Positions 1 through 7,605 of a DNA stretch of 14,982 bases are shown here, piece after piece; the stretch's first letter is position 1; each line of letters begins with the position of its first letter. The notes below the pieces were generated by a model. That model did not search any database. It was not told the origin of the DNA and saw nothing but the letters and a program-made list of their open reading frames with translations. Made by a program: the position numbers and the translations under genes. The DNA is from Alphaproteobacteria bacterium (GTDB lineage Bacteria; Pseudomonadota; Alphaproteobacteria; Micavibrionales; Micavibrionaceae), in contig JAESUK010000017.1 of the NCBI GenBank assembly GCA_016763095.1, positions 1 through 14,982 on the forward strand. The letters run 5' to 3'.

Positions 1-17
1 CACTCGGCCACGTCACC
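1..17 (-). tRNA. tRNA-Ser, 5' end only (cut by window edge)
   Basis: Read on the minus strand, bases 17 to 1 are GGTGACG TG GCCGAGTG. This is a 7-base acceptor strand, the T8-G9 linker and the first half of a D arm. The TGGCCGAG signature is typical of long-variable-arm tRNAs (Ser and Leu), and an acceptor strand beginning GGTGA-G is typical of tRNA-Ser. The anticodon, variable arm and 3' half lie outside the window, so the isoacceptor cannot be named. The fit over all 17 visible bases makes the call good despite its shortness; tRNA-Leu is the main alternative. Confidence 0.75.
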
Positions 18-40
18 TTTAGCATTTAACGCCCCTATAA

Positions 41-56
41 CTAACGATTTAGTTAG
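41..56. repeat. Small inverted repeat upstream of the tRNA
   Basis: CTAAC (41-45) and GTTAG (52-56) form a perfect 5-base inverted repeat around GATTTA. It lies 24 bases upstream of the mature tRNA 5' end, about where the tRNA promoter should be, so it could be an operator or part of the promoter. It is short enough to be chance. Confidence 0.25.
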
Positions 57-82
57 AAAACTCAAGACAAGTTTTATATAGA

Positions 83-105
83 AGCTTTTTTCATTGGAAA
101 AAGCT
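83..105. other. Hairpin in the leader of the first gene
   Basis: AGCTTTTT (83-90) pairs perfectly with AAAAAGCT (98-105) around a 7-base loop. No U-run follows on either strand in the usual terminator position, so it is not a standard terminator. It lies 40 bases before the first coding gene and just upstream of a TATGAT box (108-113), so it could be a 5' UTR stem or a DNA site. Bases 18-144 hold no gene. Confidence 0.35.
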
Positions 106-144
106 GATATGATGTCTTCAACGAACATCTAAAAAGGATCAATC

Positions 145-573
145 ATGAAAGCGTTCATTGTTTTTGCACTAATTTTAATCTTGGCTGTACTGGGGCACGA
201 TGCTTGGGTTGCGTATGACGGAGACATGTGGAATGACGCATGGATGGACGAGAAAACACTCCCATTTGCATTGAGCGAGTTTGGTTGGGTTGTGACACAT
301 TACATCCCTTCAGCAGAAGAGTTTATCATGGACACGCTTGAGGAAAACGGTGTTGCAGAATATTCTGGTCACATTGGGTGGTTGTTCCGCCTTGAATCAA
401 TCAACGTATTATTGGGATTCCTTGGTGTCTTCTTTGCTCTCGGACTGTTCTTTAAACTATCCGATAAAATGGGCGATTTTAAAATGCCTACTTTGGGAAA
501 ATCGTCAACACCAAAATCAAAACGCTTTCTGAAACGTGATTCAGGTAGCAGCCTTAAATACAAAAGAAAATAA
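145..573 (+). CDS. Two-helix membrane protein of unknown function (142 aa)
   Basis: I do not recognise this family. The protein begins with a hydrophobic segment (residues 3-17), then an acidic, Trp-rich stretch (about 20-80, with WNDAWMDE at 29-36). A second hydrophobic segment follows (about 86-104), and then a very basic tail (118-142, mostly Lys, Arg and Ser). By the positive-inside rule the acidic middle would face the periplasm and the basic tail the cytoplasm. The first segment could instead be an uncleaved signal anchor. AAAAGGA lies just upstream of the ATG, so the start is well supported. The gene ends one base before the oppositely directed hydrolase gene. A role for the basic tail in nucleic-acid or lipid binding would be a guess. 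Confidence 0.8.
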   Translation: MKAFIVFALILILAVLGHDAWVAYDGDMWNDAWMDEKTLPFALSEFGWVVTHYIPSAEEFIMDTLEENGVAEYSGHIGWLFRLESINVLLGFLGVFFALGLFFKLSDKMGDFKMPTLGKSSTPKSKRFLKRDSGSSLKYKRK

Positions 574-574
574 G

Positions 575-1336
575 CTAGTTTCCAAAGCTTGATATAGCCT
601 GTGCTAGTTGCTCTAAATCTTGAGGACGCGATAGGCTATGATCGCCATCTTCCAATAAAATAACCTCTACATTATCTGAGGTGAGAAGCTCTTTAATTTT
701 AAGGGCTTTTTTCCATGGAACGGATGCATCCAATTTACTTTGCAGAAGCACAACGGGGCAATCAATGTTGATTACTGCATGTAGAATGCTTTGCTCTGCC
801 CCATCATCAATAAGTGCTTTTGTAATTATATAAGGCTCGTCACTATAGTCATTGGGAAGGGCTATAAACTTCTTATCATTAAGTTCGGCAAGCATCTCAG
901 AAGTAAAGTGATCATTAACCATATCTTTGGTAAAATCAGGCGCGGCAGCTATACCAACCAAGCCTTTCATGCGCCCCTTAAGATGCGGAGCACAGAGCAA
1001 AGATATCCAGCCCCCCATGGATGAGCCAACAAGAATCAAATCACGACCATCAGTAAGCGCATCAATAATGCTTTGCGTGTCTTTTGCCCAAGAGCTAATT
1101 GTGCCCTCTTCAAAATCTCCACCAGACTTTCCGTGCCCCATGTAATCAAAGCGAATGTAACCACAGCCTCTTTTCTCAGTATAATCCTGCAAAAACAGTG
1201 CTTTAGTGCCATCCATATCTGAACGAAATCCACCACAGAACAGAATAATGGGCTTTGATATATCTCCATCTTTTTTCACATAAGCGAGTTTTGTTTCTGT
1301 TTTATTGTGATAGACTGTGTGCATCTGAATTGTCAT
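575..1336 (-). CDS. Alpha/beta hydrolase (serine hydrolase fold)
   Basis: A 253-residue single-domain alpha/beta hydrolase, probably a cytoplasmic esterase or thioesterase since no signal peptide is seen. The oxyanion-side strand ends in LFCGGF (32-37). The motif YMGHGKS (65-71) precedes the nucleophile elbow GSSMGG, with Ser106 as nucleophile. The acid is probably Asp203 in SKLDASVP and the base His233 in EDGDHSL, completing a Ser-Asp-His triad. Overall form resembles the Abhd10/YfhR-like small hydrolases, but the substrate cannot be deduced. The start is supported by AAGGAG seven bases upstream (1344-1349 on the plus strand). It is convergent with the gene to its left (1-base gap) and divergent from the glycosyltransferase. 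Confidence 0.93.
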   Translation of the reverse strand: MTIQMHTVYHNKTETKLAYVKKDGDISKPIILFCGGFRSDMDGTKALFLQDYTEKRGCGYIRFDYMGHGKSGGDFEEGTISSWAKDTQSIIDALTDGRDLILVGSSMGGWISLLCAPHLKGRMKGLVGIAAAPDFTKDMVNDHFTSEMLAELNDKKFIALPNDYSDEPYIITKALIDDGAEQSILHAVINIDCPVVLLQSKLDASVPWKKALKIKELLTSDNVEVILLEDGDHSLSRPQDLEQLAQAISSFGN

Positions 1337-1403
1337 GGTTCCACTCCTTATCTAAAGTGTGGTAAATGGTAATCTTACAAACATCAAGGATCTATTTATT
1401 ATC

Positions 1404-2543
1404 ATGCAAAACCGTACAACTCCCGTTGTCTTGCAAATCATTCCAGAGCTTAGCACAGGTGGTGCGGAGCAAGGATGTATAGATATTGCCGATGCGCTCG
1501 TTCAAGCAGGCGCACACGCCATCGTGGTGTCTAATGGTGGTTCTCGATTACATGACCTTGCAAGAACAAGAGCTACACACATTGATTTGCCGGTTCATTC
1601 AAAGAACCCACTGATCATGTGGAAGAACGTCTACAGCCTTCGTCGCATTATAAAAGAACATAAAGTTGACATTGTTCATGTGCGTAGTCGCGCCCCTGCG
1701 TGGAGCGCACTAAAGGCCTGTGAAGGCACAAACGCACATTATATGACGACATGTCACAACCCGTACAACTTTCACAACAGTGCGAAGAAATTCTATAATT
1801 CTGCAATGACAAAGGGTGAGCGCGTTATTGCAATCTCACACCATGTTGCACAATATATGCATGAGCATTACGGCCTTGATGAAACTACGATGCGCCTTAT
1901 CCCTCGTGGGATACCTATGGATAAATTCCACCCGTCACTTGTGACATCAGAGCGCCTCGTAAAACTTACAAAAGAATGGCGCATTCCTGACGGCAAGAAC
2001 ATCATCATGCTTCCAGGGCGTTTAGCGCGATGGAAAGGGCATAGTGACCTCATTAAAGCGATTGCCCTTATTAAAAGAAAAGATGCTTTTGGTTTAATTA
2101 TTGGACCAGATAAAGGACATACTGAATACAGAAGAGAACTTGAAGACCTTATTAAAGAAAAAGGGCTGGAGAGCGATATTCGTATGGTTGATAACTGCAA
2201 TGATATGCCTGCAGCATATATGCTTTCCACGGTTGTTGTTAGCGCGTCAACGTCCCCTGAAGGGTTTGGTCGCATTCCTGTTGAAGCACAAGCTATGGGG
2301 CGACCTATCGTTGCCACAAACCATGGTGGCGCGATGGAAACTGTTCTTCATGGTGAAACAGGTTGGCTTGTTCCACCGAGCAACCCACAAAGATTGGCTC
2401 AGGCCATACAAGAAGCGTTGGCGCTTACCCCAGAACAACGGGTTGTTCTGGCTGGACGTTCAATGCAACATGTCCATGAGAATTTTACCAAAGAACTTAT
2501 GGCCAATAGAACGCTTGATGTTTACGCGGAACTTTTAAGATAG
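1404..2543 (+). CDS. Glycosyltransferase family 4 (GT-B fold)
   Basis: A 379-residue retaining GT-B glycosyltransferase that would transfer a sugar from a nucleotide donor to an acceptor, probably in a cell-surface polysaccharide or lipid pathway. The N-terminal acceptor domain opens with VVLQIIPELSTGGAE (8-22), the usual first strand plus Gly-Gly loop. The donor domain starts near residue 198 and has PGRLARWKGH (204-213; Arg206 and Lys211 would contact the donor phosphates). The family 4 E-x7-E motif is Glu286 and Glu294 in SPEGFGRIPVE. I chose the ATG at 1404 because the first conserved strand follows directly and AAGGA lies upstream (1386-1390, spacing long at 13). A GTG at 1359 would add 15 unconserved residues. 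No other polysaccharide genes are nearby, so the sugar and acceptor stay unknown. Confidence 0.93.
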   Translation: MQNRTTPVVLQIIPELSTGGAEQGCIDIADALVQAGAHAIVVSNGGSRLHDLARTRATHIDLPVHSKNPLIMWKNVYSLRRIIKEHKVDIVHVRSRAPAWSALKACEGTNAHYMTTCHNPYNFHNSAKKFYNSAMTKGERVIAISHHVAQYMHEHYGLDETTMRLIPRGIPMDKFHPSLVTSERLVKLTKEWRIPDGKNIIMLPGRLARWKGHSDLIKAIALIKRKDAFGLIIGPDKGHTEYRRELEDLIKEKGLESDIRMVDNCNDMPAAYMLSTVVVSASTSPEGFGRIPVEAQAMGRPIVATNHGGAMETVLHGETGWLVPPSNPQRLAQAIQEALALTPEQRVVLAGRSMQHVHENFTKELMANRTLDVYAELLR

Positions 2544-2552
2544 ATTAATAAA

Positions 2553-3227
2553 CTATTCGTCTTGCTCTGTGATGTACCACTCAGCCGTCCATGACCATAG
2601 AGTTTCAAGTTCTTGGTTATAGAGATGAATTGAAGCAATTCTTCCAAGCATCAACCAAAAGCTTTGTTCATAAATACGTGTTTGCTCTCGTGCATCAACT
2701 TTATGCGGACGGATTTTCAACACCATATATGTCTTACCCTGTGGCGATATCTTGTTTTTGATATAGGTTGCCTCTAATTTTCCAAGAGGAATAAATTTCA
2801 ACAGATCTATATTTTGCGCGATAACGGCAAATCGTTCATCCATATATTGATAAGGGAAGAATAATGGTCCATCTGCTGAAAAATCTAACGTCAAGCCAAC
2901 ACGAGGGCTATCACCTATCTTCGTTGCAATTTGTGTTCTGACAATAATATCTGTCTTGCCTTTTTCAATGCTTGAATATTCTAACTGAATGTTGAGGGAC
3001 TCTTCTTCAAGAACAGCCTCTTTTCTTCCATCCACTGCGGTGGCATATTCTTGCGTGTTTACCGCCCATTTTTCATAGTTGATGGGCTTGTCCGCCATCC
3101 GATGAAAAAGAAGTGACACCTCTTTAGGCCCCGTTGCTTTTTCAAGCAATTGAGCTTGCGCCTGATGAGGTGAAGACATCAAGAGCACACATGACATAGA
3201 AATAAAAAATAGAGTATATAGACGCAT
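2553..3227 (-). CDS. Secreted protein of unknown function (224 aa)
   Basis: Residues 1-25 form a clear Sec signal peptide: a basic start (MRLYT), a hydrophobic core, and an AQA site before QLLEKATG. The mature protein has no cysteine, so it is not a lipoprotein and has no disulfides. It alternates short beta-like stretches (LNIQLEYSS, TDIIVRTQIATKI, VGLTLDFSA, TYMVLKIRP) with polar turns, which suggests a soluble beta-rich periplasmic or surface protein. I do not recognise the family. The ribosome binding site is weak. It lies divergent to the Smr gene and ends nine bases from the glycosyltransferase stop, with no visible operon partner. An outer-membrane-associated role is possible but not shown. 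Confidence 0.85.
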   Translation of the reverse strand: MRLYTLFFISMSCVLLMSSPHQAQAQLLEKATGPKEVSLLFHRMADKPINYEKWAVNTQEYATAVDGRKEAVLEEESLNIQLEYSSIEKGKTDIIVRTQIATKIGDSPRVGLTLDFSADGPLFFPYQYMDERFAVIAQNIDLLKFIPLGKLEATYIKNKISPQGKTYMVLKIRPHKVDAREQTRIYEQSFWLMLGRIASIHLYNQELETLWSWTAEWYITEQDE

Positions 3228-3320
3228 AATCGCTTTTAATTTACAGTTTCTTTTTAGTTTATATGAATGGACACTAGTCGAAAAGATACAATAGCAGTCT
3301 ATTCAGGGATAATGCAATTT

Positions 3321-3872
3321 ATGATGTCAGATGATGATAATGATTTATGGGATAAAATGACGGAAGACGTGACTCCTATGCAAAAAGGACGCACCGTTAA
3401 ATCTGCTCACAGAACGAAATCACTCCCCAAAGCCAACGCTACGCCGAAAAATCTTCGTGCAAATTATGTCCCCCCATTAAGCCCCGCGTCCATTAAGCCC
3501 GTCAAGAAACAGGGAAAAGACCTTGATCGCAGGACGGAGCAAAAGCTCACAAGAGGAAAGATGAGCATTGAAGGACGGCTCGACTTACATGGCATGACGC
3601 AAGATCAAGCGCACCCTGCCCTGATCCAATTTATACTTAGCGCACACAAGCATAAGAAACGTTGTGTTCTTGTGGTTACGGGAAAAGGACGACGAAACAC
3701 CGAAGATAATGAATATGGCTCTGGAGTTGGTATTGGCATTTTAAAGCAGCGTGTCCCTGAATGGCTACATATGGAACCGCTTTCTGACATTGTGCTTAAG
3801 GTCGTTGATGCACAGCCCAAGGATGGTGGCACTGGCGCACTCTATATCTACATATGTCGCGACAGGTCGTAA
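3321..3872 (+). CDS. Smr-domain protein (MutS2 C-terminal-like putative nuclease)
   Basis: A 183-residue stand-alone Smr protein. The N-terminal 80 residues are polar and probably disordered, opening with DDDNDLWDKM. The Smr domain then shows the LDLHGMT motif (87-93), TGKGRR (120-125) and the closing GGTGALYIYI (about 169-178). Smr domains are known as nicking or structure-specific nucleases, originally in MutS2, and act on DNA or RNA; the substrate here is not deducible. Small Smr proteins with this layout are common in Alphaproteobacteria. The start is a choice: tandem ATGs at 3321 and 3324 follow AGGGA (3305-3309), and family members begin near this DDDxxLW stretch. A further ATG at 3267 would add 18 residues but has no ribosome binding site. 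Confidence 0.93.
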   Translation: MMSDDDNDLWDKMTEDVTPMQKGRTVKSAHRTKSLPKANATPKNLRANYVPPLSPASIKPVKKQGKDLDRRTEQKLTRGKMSIEGRLDLHGMTQDQAHPALIQFILSAHKHKKRCVLVVTGKGRRNTEDNEYGSGVGIGILKQRVPEWLHMEPLSDIVLKVVDAQPKDGGTGALYIYICRDRS

Positions 3873-3917
3873 AGACTCTGATATATTAATTTCCACAGCA
3901 GATTGAGGATATATTTT

Positions 3918-4625
3918 ATGAGAGCACAAAAAGGAAACGTCCTTTTTTTAATATTGATTGCCGTCGCGCTCTTTGCTGCACTTTCTTACGCCGTCACGCG
4001 GAGTACAAGAGGTGGAGGAAATGCTTCTAACGAGACCAGCAGACTTGATGCCTCTCAAGTCATTCAAATTGCCTCCTCTTTGAAGGCTGATATAGATCGC
4101 TTTATGATTATCCATCATTTAGATATTCATGAGATAAGCTTTACCAATTCCGTTGAAGGGGGATACGCAAATCCCTCGCCGTTTCCAACATCTCAGCAAC
4201 TCTTTCACTCCAACGGTGGTGGTTCATCATGGCCGCGCACACCAGAAAACACTGCAAAATGGATTCTTACAGGAAGTTCGGGCGCTCTCGGATTTGGCAA
4301 GGACTCGGGTTGTACTAACGCCACTCCCTGCTCAGAGCTTATGTTGATCTTGAATGATGTTCCATTAGATTTATGCAAGAAACTTAACGACCTTGAAGGT
4401 GTAACAAACACAGGAGGAAATCCTCCCCTTGATTCTGGAGATTGGGAAAGCATTCCATTTCAAGGGTCACGTACAAATTTTTTAGCGGGGGGGCATATGT
4501 TCAATGGAACGAATGGTGAAAATGACGGGAAGCTATTTGGCTGTGTCGAAACAACGCAAGGATATAGAGGAGCTCCAGGAACATACTATTTTTACTATGT
4601 TCTCTTAACGGATATCCATAGCTAA
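3918..4625 (+). CDS. Prepilin-like single-helix anchored protein
   Basis: A 235-residue protein with a prepilin-like N-terminus. A short basic leader (MRAQKG) is followed by a hydrophobic helix (about residues 8-27, beginning NVLFLILIAVALF), then a polar extracytoplasmic domain. If cut like a type IV prepilin, cleavage would fall after Gly6. The usual Glu at position +5 is absent and a Leu stands there, so it is an atypical or minor pilin-like protein, or simply an N-anchored secreted protein. The external domain carries paired cysteines (CTNATPC, plus C-x-K and GC further on) that could form disulfides. Start: the ATG at 3918 has TGAGG nine bases upstream; an in-frame TTG at 3903 is less likely. 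It follows the Smr gene by 45 bases on the same strand and abuts the M23 gene tail to tail (2-base gap). Confidence 0.8.
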   Translation: MRAQKGNVLFLILIAVALFAALSYAVTRSTRGGGNASNETSRLDASQVIQIASSLKADIDRFMIIHHLDIHEISFTNSVEGGYANPSPFPTSQQLFHSNGGGSSWPRTPENTAKWILTGSSGALGFGKDSGCTNATPCSELMLILNDVPLDLCKKLNDLEGVTNTGGNPPLDSGDWESIPFQGSRTNFLAGGHMFNGTNGENDGKLFGCVETTQGYRGAPGTYYFYYVLLTDIHS

Positions 4626-4627
4626 GC

Positions 4628-5665
4628 TTAATACAAATCAGCAGCCTTCTGCATAGTTTGAGTCTGCTGTTTTCCATTAACTAGACGGGAAACACTTATA
4701 GTGGCTTTGTATGTTCCTCTTTTCCATCCTTCGGCGGGACGTTTCTTTCCTATGAAGTAATACTGGCGCGCTTTTATGGCTTCTTGGATTATCTTCCGCT
4801 CCTCTAAAATATTTCCTTTGGGATCGATAATCTTAATCTTAATTTTGTCACCTGGCTTTGCGCCAAAATAGGCACTCCAAAAAACTAACGCGGGGCTCTT
4901 GAGGCTCAAAGGCTTTCCTCGAACGCCTTTTGTAATGGCTTTAAAATCAGGCTTAGAATCAACAAAGCCAGCATCATAGAGCGTAAATGGTTCATATATC
5001 ATTTTGGATGAGCGCCACAGTGAGTGAGTTTCCTCAACGGTACAACCTTCATCTTTGTTTAGCCCTGTATAGGGATCAACATGTTTTCCCTCGTGAAGCA
5101 CGGATAAATGGACATGGGGATGTGCCGTAATTCCTGACATGCCAACCTGTGCCATTTTTTCCCCAGAGCCAACCTTATCCCCCTGCTTTACCTTTATAGA
5201 TCCCTGCTTTAAATGACAGTATTGCGTAAGCCAACCTTCGCCATGATCAATAATAATTCCATTTCCACATTCTTTACCAGCATCACGTGTAGCTTGCATT
5301 TCTTCTGCGTTTTTAAAAACATCTTCTTCTCCATCACGAAGACGGAGGACAGTTCCACGTGCGGAAGCCCGCACAGCAACACCTTGCTCTAACTCATACA
5401 TACTGCGAATGGCTATATCCGTTCCCTTATGCCCCTCATATGAACGTTTTCCACATGTAAAATCTCGTGCAACACCCGTATCAGGGTCGACATCTACATA
5501 ATTCATGACCCAGCAATTTTCGTTTATCTTGCAATCTATTGGCAACACAAAGGATGGCTTTTTTACTTGCGCGTAAACTCTGTAAGAAGTAACTATATTA
5601 CACAAAACAAATACAAGAAATAATATTATTGATTTTTTATGTAAACTATTATAGGGTACTGCCAT
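4628..5665 (-). CDS. Secreted M23-family (LytM-type) metallopeptidase
   Basis: A 345-residue predicted peptidoglycan endopeptidase exported to the periplasm. Residues 1-32 are a signal peptide (KK, then a hydrophobic core, ending VYA before Q). The M23 zinc motifs are complete: His79 and Asp83 in HKGTD, His151 in QYCHL, and His184/His186 in HPHVH. The enzyme should therefore be active, unlike degenerate LytM activators. Six cysteines lie in the mature part (45, 51, 71, 133, 150, 208), which suggests disulfides. After the catalytic domain, residues 240-345 look like a separate beta domain (SPALVFWSAYFG...KIKIKIIDPKGN). The layout 'CWVMNYVDVDPDTG..RDFTCG' is familiar from alphaproteobacterial M23 proteins. 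The only plausible start is the ATG whose complement shares CATG with the divergent gene; TAAGG lies eight bases upstream, inside that gene. Confidence 0.95.
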   Translation of the reverse strand: MAVPYNSLHKKSIILFLVFVLCNIVTSYRVYAQVKKPSFVLPIDCKINENCWVMNYVDVDPDTGVARDFTCGKRSYEGHKGTDIAIRSMYELEQGVAVRASARGTVLRLRDGEEDVFKNAEEMQATRDAGKECGNGIIIDHGEGWLTQYCHLKQGSIKVKQGDKVGSGEKMAQVGMSGITAHPHVHLSVLHEGKHVDPYTGLNKDEGCTVEETHSLWRSSKMIYEPFTLYDAGFVDSKPDFKAITKGVRGKPLSLKSPALVFWSAYFGAKPGDKIKIKIIDPKGNILEERKIIQEAIKARQYYFIGKKRPAEGWKRGTYKATISVSRLVNGKQQTQTMQKAADLY

Positions 5666-6671
5666 GTTTAAAGCCTTAGATAAGAATAGAAATAGTGAAA
5701 TCCGTCCTGAGGATTATAACGAAGATATTCATAAGAGCAATCTATGTTGCCCTGATCCAAACTGTACGGCAACGGTTCATTTTGTATCTGAGAGTGCGCG
5801 CGTAGACGGAAGCCAAACGGCACGATCCGCGCATTTTGCAACTGATCCCGGTGAAAAACACCACCCATCATGCGATGTTTTAATTTATGAATCTGCCTGC
5901 CACCAAGCCGTGACAAGCCTTGAAAGTGGTGGATATGTTCTGTTTAGTTTAAATTCCATCCCTAAAAATGCAACCAAACGCTTCAATGAAAGTGCTCGCG
6001 GAAACCTTGTATCAGGTGTTTTAGATTGTAAAGGTGATTGGTTACAAGCCAACAAAGATCATAAAACAGTTTCCATCAAACATGTTGGTGACCTCGTTCG
6101 TATTCTTGACCATATAAAAGAAAAGCATGGGGATGACGCATTAAATCGTTGTGGGTTTAACAGTGGGGGCTATTTCATTCCATATCACGAGTTTGACTTT
6201 AGAGGTCGCCCAGAAAAACTTGAAGAACGCTATAAAGCTATGCTTAGACAAGATAGAGGCGCGGTTCTCTCCCGTGTTGGGCGCGGTAATGAATGGGTGT
6301 TTGGTGCGCCTTGCCTAATTTCCGTATCAGACCTTAGACGTTCAGGAAGAAACCTACATGGTGCAAACCAAACCATATCTACAAACTGGGGCGACAGAAC
6401 GCTCTCTCATGTAATTAAGCCCAAAAGCTTGGACGAAAAAGAAACGCGTTATAAGCTTTTACATGATAGAGACTGTATCCTAACTGCCTCCCCTCATTTT
6501 AATATAGGACAAGAGAAAAGCGCGCTTCGAAATAATCGTCCATCTACAATGGGTTGGTCACTTCATGCAAACTCACAATTTGTAACATCTTCTCCAACAC
6601 CTCCACTAGACGAGCCTCCTCTTGAGGTTTCTGATAATGGACAACTCGGCTGGAAGTTCGCGCAAGGGTAG
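5664..6671 (+). CDS. CoiA-like protein with N-terminal Cys/His zinc motif
   Basis: A 335-residue soluble protein with no signal peptide. Its N-terminus carries Cys28, Cys29 and Cys34 (CCPDPNC), then His57 in SAHFAT, then HHPSC (His66, His67, Cys70). The order C-P-x3-C ... HFA ... H-x2-C resembles the N-terminal zinc-binding region of CoiA-type proteins, which combine such a finger with a nuclease-like domain. I see no clear nuclease motif in the rest, so function stays open. The middle (about 75-270) is mixed alpha/beta with TLSHVIKPKS-like strands. The C-terminal 40 residues are Pro/Ser-rich and probably disordered. AGGGT six bases upstream of the ATG supports the start. It is divergent from the M23 peptidase with two bases of overlap, so each gene's ribosome binding site lies in the other's first codons. 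Confidence 0.82.
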   Translation: MFKALDKNRNSEIRPEDYNEDIHKSNLCCPDPNCTATVHFVSESARVDGSQTARSAHFATDPGEKHHPSCDVLIYESACHQAVTSLESGGYVLFSLNSIPKNATKRFNESARGNLVSGVLDCKGDWLQANKDHKTVSIKHVGDLVRILDHIKEKHGDDALNRCGFNSGGYFIPYHEFDFRGRPEKLEERYKAMLRQDRGAVLSRVGRGNEWVFGAPCLISVSDLRRSGRNLHGANQTISTNWGDRTLSHVIKPKSLDEKETRYKLLHDRDCILTASPHFNIGQEKSALRNNRPSTMGWSLHANSQFVTSSPTPPLDEPPLEVSDNGQLGWKFAQG

Positions 6672-6674
6672 TGG

Positions 6675-7586
6675 TTAAACTGTTTCTCTGTTTTCTGCTT
6701 CGATAAAGACACGCTTTACATCTGGGTACTCACCTTTAATCTCTTCCGTCAGAATATGGATAAGATTTTCCAGCTTCTCAACTTTTATGTTGTCGTTGAA
6801 CTCAATACTCAACGTTACCAAGATATAGTTTGGTCCCATGTGCAAAGTTAGAACTTCGTTCACATATTCAACAGACACTCGACTGGACACAATCTTCTTA
6901 ATACCTGCAATTGTATCTGGGTCTGCACTCTCCCCGATTAAAAGCCCTTTGGTTTCAACCGCCAACCAAATTGCGGTTGCCCCAAGTATCAGACCAATTA
7001 CAACCGATGCCATCCCATCAAATACGGCATTACCCGTATATTGTGCTAAGGCAATACCAACAAGGGCAACAAGCAGACCAATCATTGCCGCGCTGTCTTC
7101 AAATAAGACCACAAACAGCGCAGGATCTTTTCCGCGCTTTACAGCTTGGAAGTAGCCAAGATCACCCTTCACCTTTTTAAACTCACTCACGGCAAAGAAT
7201 AAGGCTGCCCCCTCAAACAGAAGTGCAAGCCCTAGAACTATATAGTTAATTGTTGGGTCTTTTAGTTCTGCAGGGTGTAAAATATGGTGGATACCTTCGT
7301 ATATAGAAATGCCTGAGCCCACAGCAAAGATAAGAATGGAAACAACAAAGCTCCAAAAGTAAATTTCCTTTCCATGTCCAAATGGGAATTTTTCATCGGC
7401 GGGTTTTGCGGCTTGTTTTAGTCCATATAAGAGAAGAATTTGGTTTCCTGTATCGACAAGGGAATGTATCCCCTCTGAAAGCATGGCAGAGCTTCCTGTC
7501 ATAGAGGCCGCCATAAATTTCGTGACAGAAATTAAGCTATTCCCAATAAGTGCGGCGATAATAACCTTTTTAGAACCTGATGACAT
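6675..7586 (-). CDS. Cation diffusion facilitator (CDF) family transporter
   Basis: A 303-residue inner-membrane efflux transporter for divalent metal, most likely zinc, driven by proton exchange in characterised relatives. About six membrane helices are visible, with a cytoplasmic C-terminal domain of about 85 residues (from near 218). The TM2 metal site is His41-x3-Asp45 in EGIHSLVDTGNQ. The cytoplasmic FPFGHGKE loop (67-74) is typical of the family. In TM5, where most CDFs have His/Asp-x3-Asp, this one has Glu163-Asp164 in LFEDSAAM, as in the SLC30A9 (ZnT9)-like branch. FDGMASVVIG (189-198) matches the conserved TM6 start. A well-spaced promoter lies just upstream. Metal specificity cannot be read from the sequence. 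Confidence 0.95.
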   Translation of the reverse strand: MSSGSKKVIIAALIGNSLISVTKFMAASMTGSSAMLSEGIHSLVDTGNQILLLYGLKQAAKPADEKFPFGHGKEIYFWSFVVSILIFAVGSGISIYEGIHHILHPAELKDPTINYIVLGLALLFEGAALFFAVSEFKKVKGDLGYFQAVKRGKDPALFVVLFEDSAAMIGLLVALVGIALAQYTGNAVFDGMASVVIGLILGATAIWLAVETKGLLIGESADPDTIAGIKKIVSSRVSVEYVNEVLTLHMGPNYILVTLSIEFNDNIKVEKLENLIHILTEEIKGEYPDVKRVFIEAENRETV

Positions 7587-7605
7587 TTAACGTACTCTTT
7601 ACTGT

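Noticed and set aside
1..25. Minus-strand ATG (25-23) with AGGGG six bases upstream, reading MLKVTWPS to the edge
   Set aside because: The same bases fit the 5' end of tRNA-Ser (acceptor strand, T8-G9, D arm) much better than a gene start.
572..590. AAGCT/AGCTT inverted repeat at the first convergent gene junction as a terminator
   Set aside because: The stem is only five pairs and no U-run follows on either strand.
1359..1403. GTG start for the glycosyltransferase
   Set aside because: The extra 15 residues are unlike the family's N-terminus and no ribosome binding site precedes the GTG.
1868..2317. 149-residue minus-strand open frame inside the glycosyltransferase
   Set aside because: It is a shadow of the coding frame: Ser/Arg-rich, without a recognisable domain, and opposite a well-conserved gene.
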